Source: JAKEGK01 sp036507695
GTDB lineage: Bacteria > Pseudomonadota > Gammaproteobacteria > SZUA-152
Reading direction: 5' to 3'
NCBI GenBank assembly: GCA_036507695.1
Contig: DATCIR010000018.1
Coordinates: 1 to 10,492 of the forward strand
DNA: 10,492 nucleotides
Both the position numbers and the translations under genes were made by a program. Shown here in pieces: positions 1 through 5,861 of this stretch. Numbering within the stretch: the stretch's first letter is position 1; each line of letters opens with the position of its first letter. The notes beneath the pieces are model-generated. The model was not told where the DNA came from, did not search any database, and saw nothing but the letters and a program-made list of their open reading frames with translations.

Positions 1-43
1 TTGGCAGCGTAATGCATCCATAGCACGGCAAAGTATGGAATTG

Positions 44-54
44 GGAACTGGCGT
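44..54 (+). repeat. Left copy of 11-bp target-site duplication
   Basis: GGAACTGGCGT ends exactly where the left terminal inverted repeat of the MITE-like element begins. It is identical to 279-289. Confidence 0.7.
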
Positions 55-278
55 GAATGGCGCTTACTTAACGCAATTTTTTGGATTTTCGTCATTCCGG
101 CATTTTTTTTAAGCATGCCCCGGTATGTTGTAAGCCGGGGCCGGAATCCATGAAACTGACACTATTGTAGATTTTGGATCCCGGCTTCGGCTTTGGCATC
201 CTGCGTCACTCTACCGGGTACATCCATGTACCCGTTCGCCGGGAAGACGGCGGTTCTGAGCTTAAGTAAGTGCCATTC
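55..278. mobile_element. MITE-like non-coding insertion element, 224 bp
   Basis: The ends are inverted repeats of 17 bp: GAATGGCGCTTACTTAA at 55-71 pairs with TTAAGTAAGTGCCATTC at 262-278, matching at 16 of 17 positions. A perfect 11-bp direct repeat abuts each end, as a target-site duplication would. The interior has no transposase reading frame. It folds as two successive nested hairpins: arms 94-100/141-147 enclosing 118-123/135-140, and arms 179-185/238-244 enclosing a near-continuous palindrome at 215-234. The first part (ATTCCGG...CCGGAATCCA) resembles the short dispersed palindromic repeats common in proteobacterial intergenic DNA. The duplication length fits families such as IS4 (about 10-13 bp), but the mobilising family is inference. 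The element would have to be moved in trans by a full-length IS with matching ends. Confidence 0.7.
215..234. repeat. Perfect palindrome inside the MITE-like element
   Basis: CGGGTACAT, two bases (CC), then ATGTACCCG: a perfect 9-bp stem. It is itself enclosed by the TCCCGGC/GCCGGGA arms at 179-185 and 238-244. A strong cruciform or RNA hairpin is expected if this region is transcribed. Confidence 0.75.
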
Positions 279-289
279 GGAACTGGCGT
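279..289 (+). repeat. Right copy of 11-bp target-site duplication
   Basis: GGAACTGGCGT begins at the base after the right terminal inverted repeat. It is identical to 44-54. Removing 55-289 would restore a single uninterrupted copy. Confidence 0.7.
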
Positions 290-334
290 AAGCGTATAAT
301 ACCGCCGTTCACGCGCATTAGCCTACGCCGTATC

Positions 335-363
335 AGGACAATCCGCCGCGCCTTTGCTATAGT
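335..363 (+). promoter_or_regulatory. Candidate sigma-70 promoter for the SIMPL gene
   Basis: AGGACA (335-340) and TATAGT (358-363, five of six to consensus) are 17 bp apart and lie about 40 bp upstream of the ATG. A second possible -10, a perfect TATAAT at 295-300, lies 5 bp beyond the MITE's right duplication but has no convincing -35. Which one is used cannot be decided from sequence. Confidence 0.4.
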
Positions 364-402
364 TGAATTACTTTTTACAACAAAAATAGAAGGAACAAAA
401 CA

Positions 403-1128
403 ATGTTTCAATCAGGACGAATCGAACTGGTAGTGCCGGCATTACTGCTTTCCCTTGGGATCGCCTCAGCGGGTTACTTTGTCGGTCAAACGCTTTACAA
501 GGCCAAGGTCGCAACGAATACCGCCGAGGTCAAGGGGCTTGCGGAGCGCAGAGTCGAAGCTGACCGCAGCTATTGGAAAATCCAATATACTGTCACCGGG
601 AGCAGCAGAGCGGATATGGCAACGCTCTATGAACAGTCAGAGGCCGACCAAGCAAGGATCATCGCGCTGCTCCAGGAGAGCGGTTTTGAAAAAGCAGAAG
701 TCACGCCCGGGGTCATTGATTTTATTCAACGCGAATTTCGTGACGAACAACAAAAGCTGGTGGAAGAAAAATATTTGCTGGTCGGATCAATTGACGTTGA
801 AACAGGCAAAGTGAATTTGGTTTCTGAAGTACGCGCCAAACTCAACAAGCTGATCGCGCAAGGACTGGATATACAGAACAACGCACCCGCGTACCACTAT
901 ACCAAATTGAACGAGATCAAGCCGGAGATGGTGAAAGAAGCGACGACCAACGCCCGCATCGCCGCAAAAGAGTTCGCGGATAATGCCGGGGTCAAGGTCG
1001 GCGGCATAAGGGATGCCCTGCAGGGTGGTTTTATTATTCGCGATGCCGGCGCGGAATTTGGAGACACAGGCAGTATCGACAAGGACGTGCGGCTGGTCAC
1101 CACCATCACTTTTTATCTTACGGAGTAG
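403..1128 (+). CDS. SIMPL (DUF541) domain protein, membrane-anchored
   Basis: A 241-residue protein. Residues about 8-30 form one hydrophobic segment (VVPALLLSLGIASAGYFVG), acting as an uncleaved anchor or signal peptide, so the rest is probably periplasmic. The remainder fits the SIMPL/DUF541 family: the opening KGLAERRVEADRSYWKIQY strand, a periodic alpha/beta middle with YHYTKLNEIKPEMVKEAT, the KEFADNAG helix, and a terminal LVTTITFYL strand. Family members include the E. coli periplasmic protein YggE, linked to oxidative-stress tolerance, but no enzymatic activity is established. The start is supported by AGAAGGA at 388-394, 8 bp before the ATG. The gene stands alone on this strand. Its last 11 bases overlap the 3' end of the convergent methyltransferase gene. 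Family call is firm; cellular role is unknown. Confidence 0.85.
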   Translation: MFQSGRIELVVPALLLSLGIASAGYFVGQTLYKAKVATNTAEVKGLAERRVEADRSYWKIQYTVTGSSRADMATLYEQSEADQARIIALLQESGFEKAEVTPGVIDFIQREFRDEQQKLVEEKYLLVGSIDVETGKVNLVSEVRAKLNKLIAQGLDIQNNAPAYHYTKLNEIKPEMVKEATTNARIAAKEFADNAGVKVGGIRDALQGGFIIRDAGAEFGDTGSIDKDVRLVTTITFYLTE

Positions 1129-1786
1129 GTGTCGTATCACGCAATCTACTATCGCTACTTTTTGGAAATGACACCGCGATAAAACTCCCCCATGGCAGTT
1201 GGTTTGGAAGTGCGTGTTCCATAAGGCGTGCAAGCCAATGGCCCTTAGCGAAAAAAACACCGGTACCTAAACGCGGTTCAGTTGGCGGTTGCATCTGTTC
1301 CCCCCACTGTTTGACACCGCCAGGCGTATCCCAACGGGCGCCCTGATACGCGCCTTTATCACGCTTATCCTTATACAGCAGGCTCCGTTGATTGAGCAAA
1401 CCCAAAAGAACCGATGTTCGGCATACCCGTCTCATTTCCCTAATGGCGGTCAGCGGTTCCTGTATAAAGCACAAGCTGGTAATCGCCATGACATAATCAA
1501 AGGCGTTATCCTTAAACGGCAATTGTGTCGCGGAAGCGCGCACATACGGGATATGCCTGGACTGCGCTTGCGCATAAGCCAACATGTTGGCATCCACGTC
1601 GATGCCGGTAACATGAAAGCCGGCACCGGCAAACCGGCGGGTGAAATAGCCCGTCCCACAGCCGACATCCAACACGGATGCATTTTGCGCGGGATTGAGC
1701 ATTTTCATTAATAACCGAAATTCCGTGTTGCCAATCCAGGCGCCACGGCGGGTATGGTACCAGGCGTCATAACTTTCAGGGTCCAT
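1118..1786 (-). CDS. Class I SAM-dependent methyltransferase
   Basis: A 222-residue cytoplasmic protein of the Methyltransf_11/UbiE-like type. Residues 38-46 carry the glycine-rich SAM-binding motif VLDVGCGTG, followed by the acidic loop GIDVDANML at 61-69 that holds the ribose hydroxyls. FDYVMAITSLCFIQEP at 96-111 is the post-II region before the catalytic face. The N-terminal YDAWYHTRRGAWIGNTE is typical of small-molecule methyltransferases of this fold. The substrate cannot be read from sequence. The gene begins 49 bp after the stop of the metallo-beta-lactamase-fold gene on the same strand and is probably the last gene of that operon. No clear Shine-Dalgarno is seen before the ATG, which suggests read-through or coupled translation. 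The C-terminal tail past residue 208 is low-complexity and polar. Confidence 0.85.
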   Translation of the reverse strand: MDPESYDAWYHTRRGAWIGNTEFRLLMKMLNPAQNASVLDVGCGTGYFTRRFAGAGFHVTGIDVDANMLAYAQAQSRHIPYVRASATQLPFKDNAFDYVMAITSLCFIQEPLTAIREMRRVCRTSVLLGLLNQRSLLYKDKRDKGAYQGARWDTPGGVKQWGEQMQPPTEPRLGTGVFFAKGHWLARLMEHALPNQLPWGSFIAVSFPKSSDSRLRDTTPTP

Positions 1787-1835
1787 TGTAATGATGGCGA
1801 TGGAGTTATATTAAAGAAAATCTAAAGCCCGCGCG

Positions 1836-2795
1836 TCATTCAAACGAAGCCGCTTCCCGTTGCAAATAAGTCCAGCTGGCGTTTCGTCCGGCGAGTTCTT
1901 CATAATTGGCCAGTTTTGAAAATTGCGACTGATCCAGGCGGTTAATGGCATCCTGCGCATCAACACCCTCTTCCACCATTTTATTCATGTGATTCAGTAA
2001 TAACGCCAGATACTGCCGGGTGGAAAAATCAAAGGTGCTGAGTTTGCCCGGTTGACCGTGGCCGGGCACAAACATTGCGTCGCCGAATTGTTGCAGGCGG
2101 TCGTAGGCTTCGAGCCAGTGTTTCACGTTGCTGTCCTCAATAATCGCCGGCAGCCGGCCGGAATACAACAAATCACCGGTATAAACCAATTTATCCTTGG
2201 TGACTTCCACCACCAATTGAGCGGGCGTATGCGTGGGGCCAAAGTCCCAGATCTTGATGTTTACACCACCTAATTCCAGTTCAATGTCACCCGCAATTAT
2301 TTTGTCCGGCGGCGCGGGTAATTTTACCGTGCCGGATTTGAGTTCCAGGATACTCTCAATGGCCGCTGCGAAGTTACCCGATTGCTTGGCCATGCGTTCC
2401 GCGGATTTTTGGTGCGCGATAATCGTCGCGCCGGCGCGTTTGAACACCGGGTTACCCATGAAGCGATGCGGTTGTGAGTTGGAATTAATTGCATATTTCA
2501 CCGGCACTTTGGTAATGCGTTTTATATGCGCCAGCATTTCCTCCGCCATGGCTTCGGTATAACCGGTATCCACCACGGCAACGGCTTCTTTGCCCACGAT
2601 AAACAACATATTCATCCGGTATCCCCGGTTCTCCTTACTCGGGCCGGGTACCGGGCCTATCCAGGCATAGACGTGGTCGGTTAATTGTTTGGGGGCTGGA
2701 AGAATGGCGCCGCTGGGTTTTGCCGCGCCCGCGGAAAAACTCACCGCGGTCATGAGCAACATCGTCACAGAAATACCAGGTTTTGCAATGCGCAT
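1836..2795 (-). CDS. Exported SoxH-like metallo-beta-lactamase-fold protein with altered metal motif
   Basis: A 319-residue protein from the ATG at 2795, chosen because AAAAGG lies 8 bp upstream and because this start gives a clean signal peptide (MRIAKPGISVTMLLMTAVSFSAGAA, cleavage near residue 25). An upstream in-frame ATG at 2858 would put 21 polar residues in front. Fold landmarks: VVDTGY (74-79), GPTHTPAQLVV (186-196), VYTGDLLYSGRLP (204-216), FVPGHG (242-247). The overall pattern, including the W in the 'IIEDSNVKHW' segment, resembles SoxH and quinoprotein-relay metallohydrolases of sulfur-oxidation clusters. The first zinc motif, normally HxHxDH, reads N-S-Q-P-H-R at 106-111, while H189, D208 and H246 are kept. 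Either metal binding differs or the protein is not a classical hydrolase. It probably acts in the periplasm. Position in the sulfur-type operon supports a thiol/persulfide-related substrate, by inference. Confidence 0.8.
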   Translation of the reverse strand: MRIAKPGISVTMLLMTAVSFSAGAAKPSGAILPAPKQLTDHVYAWIGPVPGPSKENRGYRMNMLFIVGKEAVAVVDTGYTEAMAEEMLAHIKRITKVPVKYAINSNSQPHRFMGNPVFKRAGATIIAHQKSAERMAKQSGNFAAAIESILELKSGTVKLPAPPDKIIAGDIELELGGVNIKIWDFGPTHTPAQLVVEVTKDKLVYTGDLLYSGRLPAIIEDSNVKHWLEAYDRLQQFGDAMFVPGHGQPGKLSTFDFSTRQYLALLLNHMNKMVEEGVDAQDAINRLDQSQFSKLANYEELAGRNASWTYLQREAASFE

Positions 2796-2861
2796 ATTAT
2801 TAGCCTTTTGTAGTTGTTGGATAAGCGAGCAAACGGCTTGCCAGTGTAAGCGATGCAAGCA

Positions 2862-2874
2862 ATGTTTGAAACAT
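2862..2874. promoter_or_regulatory. Small palindrome upstream of the metallo-beta-lactamase-fold gene
   Basis: ATGTTT-G-AAACAT is a perfect 6-bp inverted repeat with a one-base centre, about 70 bp upstream of the start at 2795. It could be an operator. No strong -10/-35 pair was found next to it, so this gene may also be read through from upstream. Confidence 0.25.
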
Positions 2875-2894
2875 GAGTACAGGTATTATTGTAG

Positions 2895-3169
2895 CTAAAT
2901 GCAGGGTGGAATGGGGCAAATATCCAATGCCTCGCGCTGCCGCAGCTTCAAACGGGCACCGCATGCGAGAATTTCTCCCCCTGTTTTAAAAAACTTTTGA
3001 TTTGATCCGTCACCTTGAATTGGCCGGTATCCAGCCGCCCGTATTCGACGCCTTTTCCCAACAGAAATGTTTTTACCTGATCGCCTTGTTGCAAGGCGAA
3101 TACGCCTAAGCGGAAAACATTCCGCACGGTTTCGGGATCATTGTGGGTAATAACCATTCCCAGTTTCAT
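2895..3169 (-). pseudogene. DsrE/DsrF-like small sulfur-relay protein, frameshifted
   Basis: The open frame runs from the ATG at 3169 to a TGA at 2948, giving 73 residues. It is a good DsrE-family N-terminus (KLGMVITHNDPETVRNVFRLGVFALQQGDQVKTFLLGKGVEYGRLDT in segments) but ends in an unrelated tail, GEKFSHAVPV. Adding one G to the run of five G in CAGGGGGAG restores the expected family ending: QGGEILACGARLKLRQ, with the cysteine of the ACG motif, then ALDICPI. The restored frame stops at 2895; a second one-base shift after CPI would give STLHL, which matches the family's CPIST pattern. Family members are about 115-120 residues. The natural start is the ATG at 3169, with GGAGG 7 bp upstream; a GTG codon precedes it. 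It lies 14 bp after the TVP38-rhodanese gene. A sequencing error in the G run is the main alternative. Confidence 0.7.
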
Positions 3170-3183
3170 CACGTTTCCTCCCG

Positions 3184-4149
3184 TTAGCGTTCAACGCCGT
3201 ATTCCAATCGGCTCCATTCTGTCATACCGCCTTTCACAACATGCACATCGGCGAAGCCTTTCTGTGTCAGCAGTTGCGCCGCTTTGAGTGAACGTTTATC
3301 CGCGCGGCAAACAATGGCAATGGGGTGCTGCCGGTATCCGGCCAGTTCCTCCACGCGATGCGCAAGATCTTCCACCGGTATATTGGACGCCTGCGGAATA
3401 TGACCCCACTCACCGGTAAATTCTTCCGCGGTACGCACGTCCAGCACCAATACATGGTCTCCGTGGCCGAGTTTTTGTTTAAGGTCAGCCACGGTAAGCA
3501 TGGGCGCGCGGCGCAGCTGTTTAATCAAACGGGGCAGGAAAGCAACCGTGGCCAGCAGAGCCAGTGCAATCAGCGCTTTTTGCATCAATCCTTCACTGCC
3601 GGCGACGGCCTCACGTCCCGCATAACCCAGGTAAGTGTAAGCAACAGCTCCCGGCAACATGCAAATATAAGACGCGATAACATAGTGCCATACTTTGATG
3701 CGCGTCAGGCCCAGCGCATAGTTGAGCACGTTGAAAGGAAACAAGGGCACCAGGCGCACAAATGCCACAAACCGCCAGCCTTCTTCTTCGACGCCCTGTT
3801 TTAACTGCTTGAGACGCCCACCGGTTTTTTGTTCCACCCATTCCGAGGCGAGATAACGCGCCACCAAAAACGCCAGCAACGCGCCAAGGGTAGCGCCGGT
3901 GAGGTTATAAACGGTGCCAAGCACCGGACCGAACAAAGCGCCGCCCGCCAGCGTTAATACCGATCCCGGCAAAAACAACACAGTGGCCAGCGCGTAAGTG
4001 GCCATGAATATCAAGGGCCCGGCGGCGCCCGCGTCGTGCACCCATTGCTCCAATGCGGACGCATCCAGGTGTTCGCGGTAAAGCAGTGCGAGCACGATGC
4101 CCGCAAGCAGTGCGATTAATACCATCCATCGTATCCAGTTACTCTTCAT
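3184..4149 (-). CDS. TVP38/TMEM64 (DedA/SNARE-associated) membrane protein fused to a C-terminal rhodanese
   Basis: A 321-residue protein. Residues 7-23 form the first membrane helix. The VTT/SNARE-associated domain spans about 45-205, with its signatures FLPGSVLTLAGGALFG (59-74) and FVRLVPLFPFNVLNYALG (130-147), and several membrane spans. A cytoplasmic rhodanese domain follows (about 218-321): LDVRTAEEF at 236-244, GHIPQASNIP at 249-258, and the active-site loop CRADKRS with C281 as the sulfur-carrying residue. VTT proteins are thought to move lipids or small solutes; fused to a rhodanese, the likely job concerns membrane passage or handling of sulfane sulfur, by inference. The start at 4149 overlaps the end of the desaturase gene by 11 bp (ATGAAGAGTAA), pointing to translational coupling. 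An upstream in-frame ATG at 4269 would lie deep inside the preceding gene and is rejected. Confidence 0.88.
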   Translation of the reverse strand: MKSNWIRWMVLIALLAGIVLALLYREHLDASALEQWVHDAGAAGPLIFMATYALATVLFLPGSVLTLAGGALFGPVLGTVYNLTGATLGALLAFLVARYLASEWVEQKTGGRLKQLKQGVEEEGWRFVAFVRLVPLFPFNVLNYALGLTRIKVWHYVIASYICMLPGAVAYTYLGYAGREAVAGSEGLMQKALIALALLATVAFLPRLIKQLRRAPMLTVADLKQKLGHGDHVLVLDVRTAEEFTGEWGHIPQASNIPVEDLAHRVEELAGYRQHPIAIVCRADKRSLKAAQLLTQKGFADVHVVKGGMTEWSRLEYGVER

Positions 4150-5002
4150 TCGCTTCAGTCCACTGCCGGCGGTTAATGGCATAGCTGCTGATCTTGCCCT
4201 TGAAGGGTAACAGCAACATACCGGGCAACTGATCCACTTGTTTGGGATCACGGTATTTATGAATCCCAATACTCATACCCTGATGACCGCCGCGTGGTTG
4301 ATCCCGGTAGGTGCCGAACAACCGGTCCCACCAGGACAGGTTAAAACCGAAATTGCTATTGGCTTCGTCGTCTTCCACCGAATGATGCACACGATGCATA
4401 TCCGGCGTCACCACCAGCCAGCGCAACACACGGTCAATCCCGTCGGGCAGGCGGACATTGCCGTGATTGAACATCGCCATGGCATTGAGTATCACTTCGA
4501 ATATGACGACCGCCACGACCGGAGGACCAAGCACGGCGATCGTGGCGAACTTGATCAGCATCGATAATATGATTTCGATGGGATGAAAACGGGCGCCGGT
4601 CGTCAAATCATAGTCCAGGTCCGCATGATGCACGCGATGCAGGCGCCACAAGGCCGGTATGGCATGCACCATGACGTGTTGCAGGTAAATAATAAAATCC
4701 ATAACGATGACCGACAGCAGAAACGCCAGCACCATCGGGATTTCATAATAATTTAATAATCCCCATCCCTGCTCTTGCGCAAAGATGGCAACACCCACCG
4801 CGGCGGCGGGAAACAATAAACGCAATACAACCGTGTTCAACACCACAATGCCGATATTGCTCAACCAGCGCATCGCCTTGGACACCGTTAACACCCGCTT
4901 GGGTGCGGCTATTTCCCAGAGTGCCATCACGATAAACGTGCCGAAGAAAAATCCCAAGCGGATCGTGATTTCGTTCTGCGTAACAAATTCATCAAATGCC
5001 AT
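4139..5002 (-). CDS. Sterol desaturase / fatty acid hydroxylase superfamily membrane protein
   Basis: A 287-residue integral membrane protein with the full histidine set for a di-iron centre: H109-x3-H113 (QHVMVH), H122-x2-HH (HRVHH, 122-126), an isolated H180 in NHGN, and H203-x2-HH (HRVHH, 203-207). FHPIEIILS (139-147) and WWDRLFGTY (224-232) are also characteristic. Hydrophobic spans lie at about 15-32, 50-75, 90-107 and 150-172. The family uses O2 to hydroxylate or desaturate lipids or other hydrophobic substrates; the substrate here is unknown. AGGA 8 bp before the ATG supports the start. It is the first gene of the minus-strand operon and faces the ArsR-rhodanese gene across a 158-bp divergent region. 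Family members recur beside rhodaneses and ArsR regulators, but what they do there is not established to my knowledge. Confidence 0.88.
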   Translation of the reverse strand: MAFDEFVTQNEITIRLGFFFGTFIVMALWEIAAPKRVLTVSKAMRWLSNIGIVVLNTVVLRLLFPAAAVGVAIFAQEQGWGLLNYYEIPMVLAFLLSVIVMDFIIYLQHVMVHAIPALWRLHRVHHADLDYDLTTGARFHPIEIILSMLIKFATIAVLGPPVVAVVIFEVILNAMAMFNHGNVRLPDGIDRVLRWLVVTPDMHRVHHSVEDDEANSNFGFNLSWWDRLFGTYRDQPRGGHQGMSIGIHKYRDPKQVDQLPGMLLLPFKGKISSYAINRRQWTEANEE

Positions 5003-5071
5003 GGCGTCTATCCTGTGTGCGTGCTGCCGGTCACCAACTACGTGCCCGACAACGAGTTGCCCTTCAGTGCA

Positions 5072-5099
5072 TTGCGCAGGCGAGATGCCGTGCTATACT
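5072..5099 (+). promoter_or_regulatory. Candidate promoter of the ArsR-rhodanese gene
   Basis: TTGCGC (5072-5077) and TATACT (5094-5099) are separated by 16 bp. Transcription would begin near 5106, just before the palindromic operator, so a bound repressor would block early elongation. Confidence 0.45.
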
Positions 5100-5118
5100 T
5101 TCCGGGAGTTAATCTAGT

Positions 5119-5138
5119 ATTCTATTGAATAGTAGAAT
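5119..5138. promoter_or_regulatory. Palindromic operator between divergent genes
   Basis: ATTCTA (5119-5124) pairs perfectly with TAGAAT (5133-5138); inside it, CTAT and ATAG form a second pair around TGA. The site also reads as two overlapping ATTC/GAAT combinations (ATTC-N4-GAAT and ATTC-N12-GAAT). ATTC/GAAT half-sites are known from ArsR-family persulfide sensors of the SqrR/BigR group. Its place just downstream of the regulator's likely -10, and between the two divergent genes, fits autorepression and control of the minus-strand operon. Confidence 0.6.
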
Positions 5139-5160
5139 TATAGACTACATTGGAGAAGGT

Positions 5161-5820
5161 ATGTCAAGCCGCAATTTCAAACATGATCTTTTTGCCCAGT
5201 TTGCCCGGGTGGGCAAAGCCCTGAGTAACGGTAACCGGCTGGAATTACTGGAATATTTAGCCCAAGGCGAGCGGAACGTCGAAGAATTGGCAAAGGTGTC
5301 CGGCTTGACGGTAGGTAATACCTCCCAGCACCTGCAACAGTTGCGGCAGGCGGGTTTGGTGATTTCGCGCAAGGAAGGACTCAAAGTCATTTACCGGTTA
5401 AACGGCGATGATGTCACTAAATTGTTTAACGCATTGCGCACAGTGGCGGAACATTATGTGGCCGATGTCGAACGCCTGGTTAACAGCTATCTCACGGTAA
5501 AAGATGATTTGGAACCGGTGCCCCGCGCGGAATTACTCAGCCGGGCCCGCCAGGGATTGGTGACCGTGATTGATGTGCGCCCGCCCGAGGAATATGCCGC
5601 CGGCCATTTACCGGGCGCCGTAAATATACCGTTGGAATCTTTGGAACGCGTGCTGGATGATATCGGCACGGATCAGGAAATCGTGGCGTACTGCCGCGGC
5701 CCGCATTGTGTATTGGCGTATGAAGCGGTCGCGCAACTGCGCAAGCACGGCTTTAACGCCCGGCGGCTTGAAGATGGGTTCCCGGAATGGAAACTGGCGG
5801 GATTGCCGGTCGAACAATAA
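5161..5820 (+). CDS. ArsR/SmtB-type transcriptional regulator fused to a rhodanese domain
   Basis: A 219-residue cytoplasmic regulator. Residues about 10-100 form the winged helix-turn-helix: LSNGNRLELLEYLAQGERNVEELAK, then the recognition helix TVGNTSQHLQQLRQAGLV (50-67) and the wing RKEGLKVIYRL (70-80). Residues about 120-217 are a rhodanese: VIDVRPPEEYAAGHLPGAVNIP, with the active loop CRGPHC at 178-183 and a closing EDGFPEWKLAGLPVE. C178 and C183 are the only cysteines in the protein, so the usual ArsR metal- or thiol-sensing cysteines are absent from the DNA-binding half. Sensing is therefore likely by persulfide transfer at the rhodanese loop, perhaps forming a C178-C183 sulfur bridge (inference). 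The start at 5161 has GGAG 5 bp upstream; an in-frame ATG at 5125 would lie inside the operator. The gene is divergent from the operon it probably controls. Confidence 0.88.
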   Translation: MSSRNFKHDLFAQFARVGKALSNGNRLELLEYLAQGERNVEELAKVSGLTVGNTSQHLQQLRQAGLVISRKEGLKVIYRLNGDDVTKLFNALRTVAEHYVADVERLVNSYLTVKDDLEPVPRAELLSRARQGLVTVIDVRPPEEYAAGHLPGAVNIPLESLERVLDDIGTDQEIVAYCRGPHCVLAYEAVAQLRKHGFNARRLEDGFPEWKLAGLPVEQ

Positions 5821-5861
5821 TAATGAACGCGATATAGCCTGGGTAATTTCGCAACGAGCGC

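Noticed and set aside
787..1260. 157-residue open frame antisense to the SIMPL gene
   Set aside because: It runs across the convergent gene junction, has no family features or ribosome binding site, and overlaps two well-supported genes.
1289..1711. 140-residue open frame opposite the methyltransferase
   Set aside because: Fully contained in a gene with clear SAM-binding motifs, and shows no recognisable features.
2796..2858. Longer start of the metallo-beta-lactamase-fold gene at 2858
   Set aside because: The added residues are polar and would bury the signal peptide; the ATG at 2795 has a good ribosome binding site.
3325..3804. 159-residue open frame opposite the TVP38-rhodanese gene
   Set aside because: It is rich in His, Arg and Gln without domain pattern, typical of the complement of a GC-biased coding strand; the minus-strand gene is firm.
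5821..5861. Bidirectional terminator between the convergent ArsR and kinase genes
   Set aside because: The 41 bp contain no stable stem followed by a T run on either strand.
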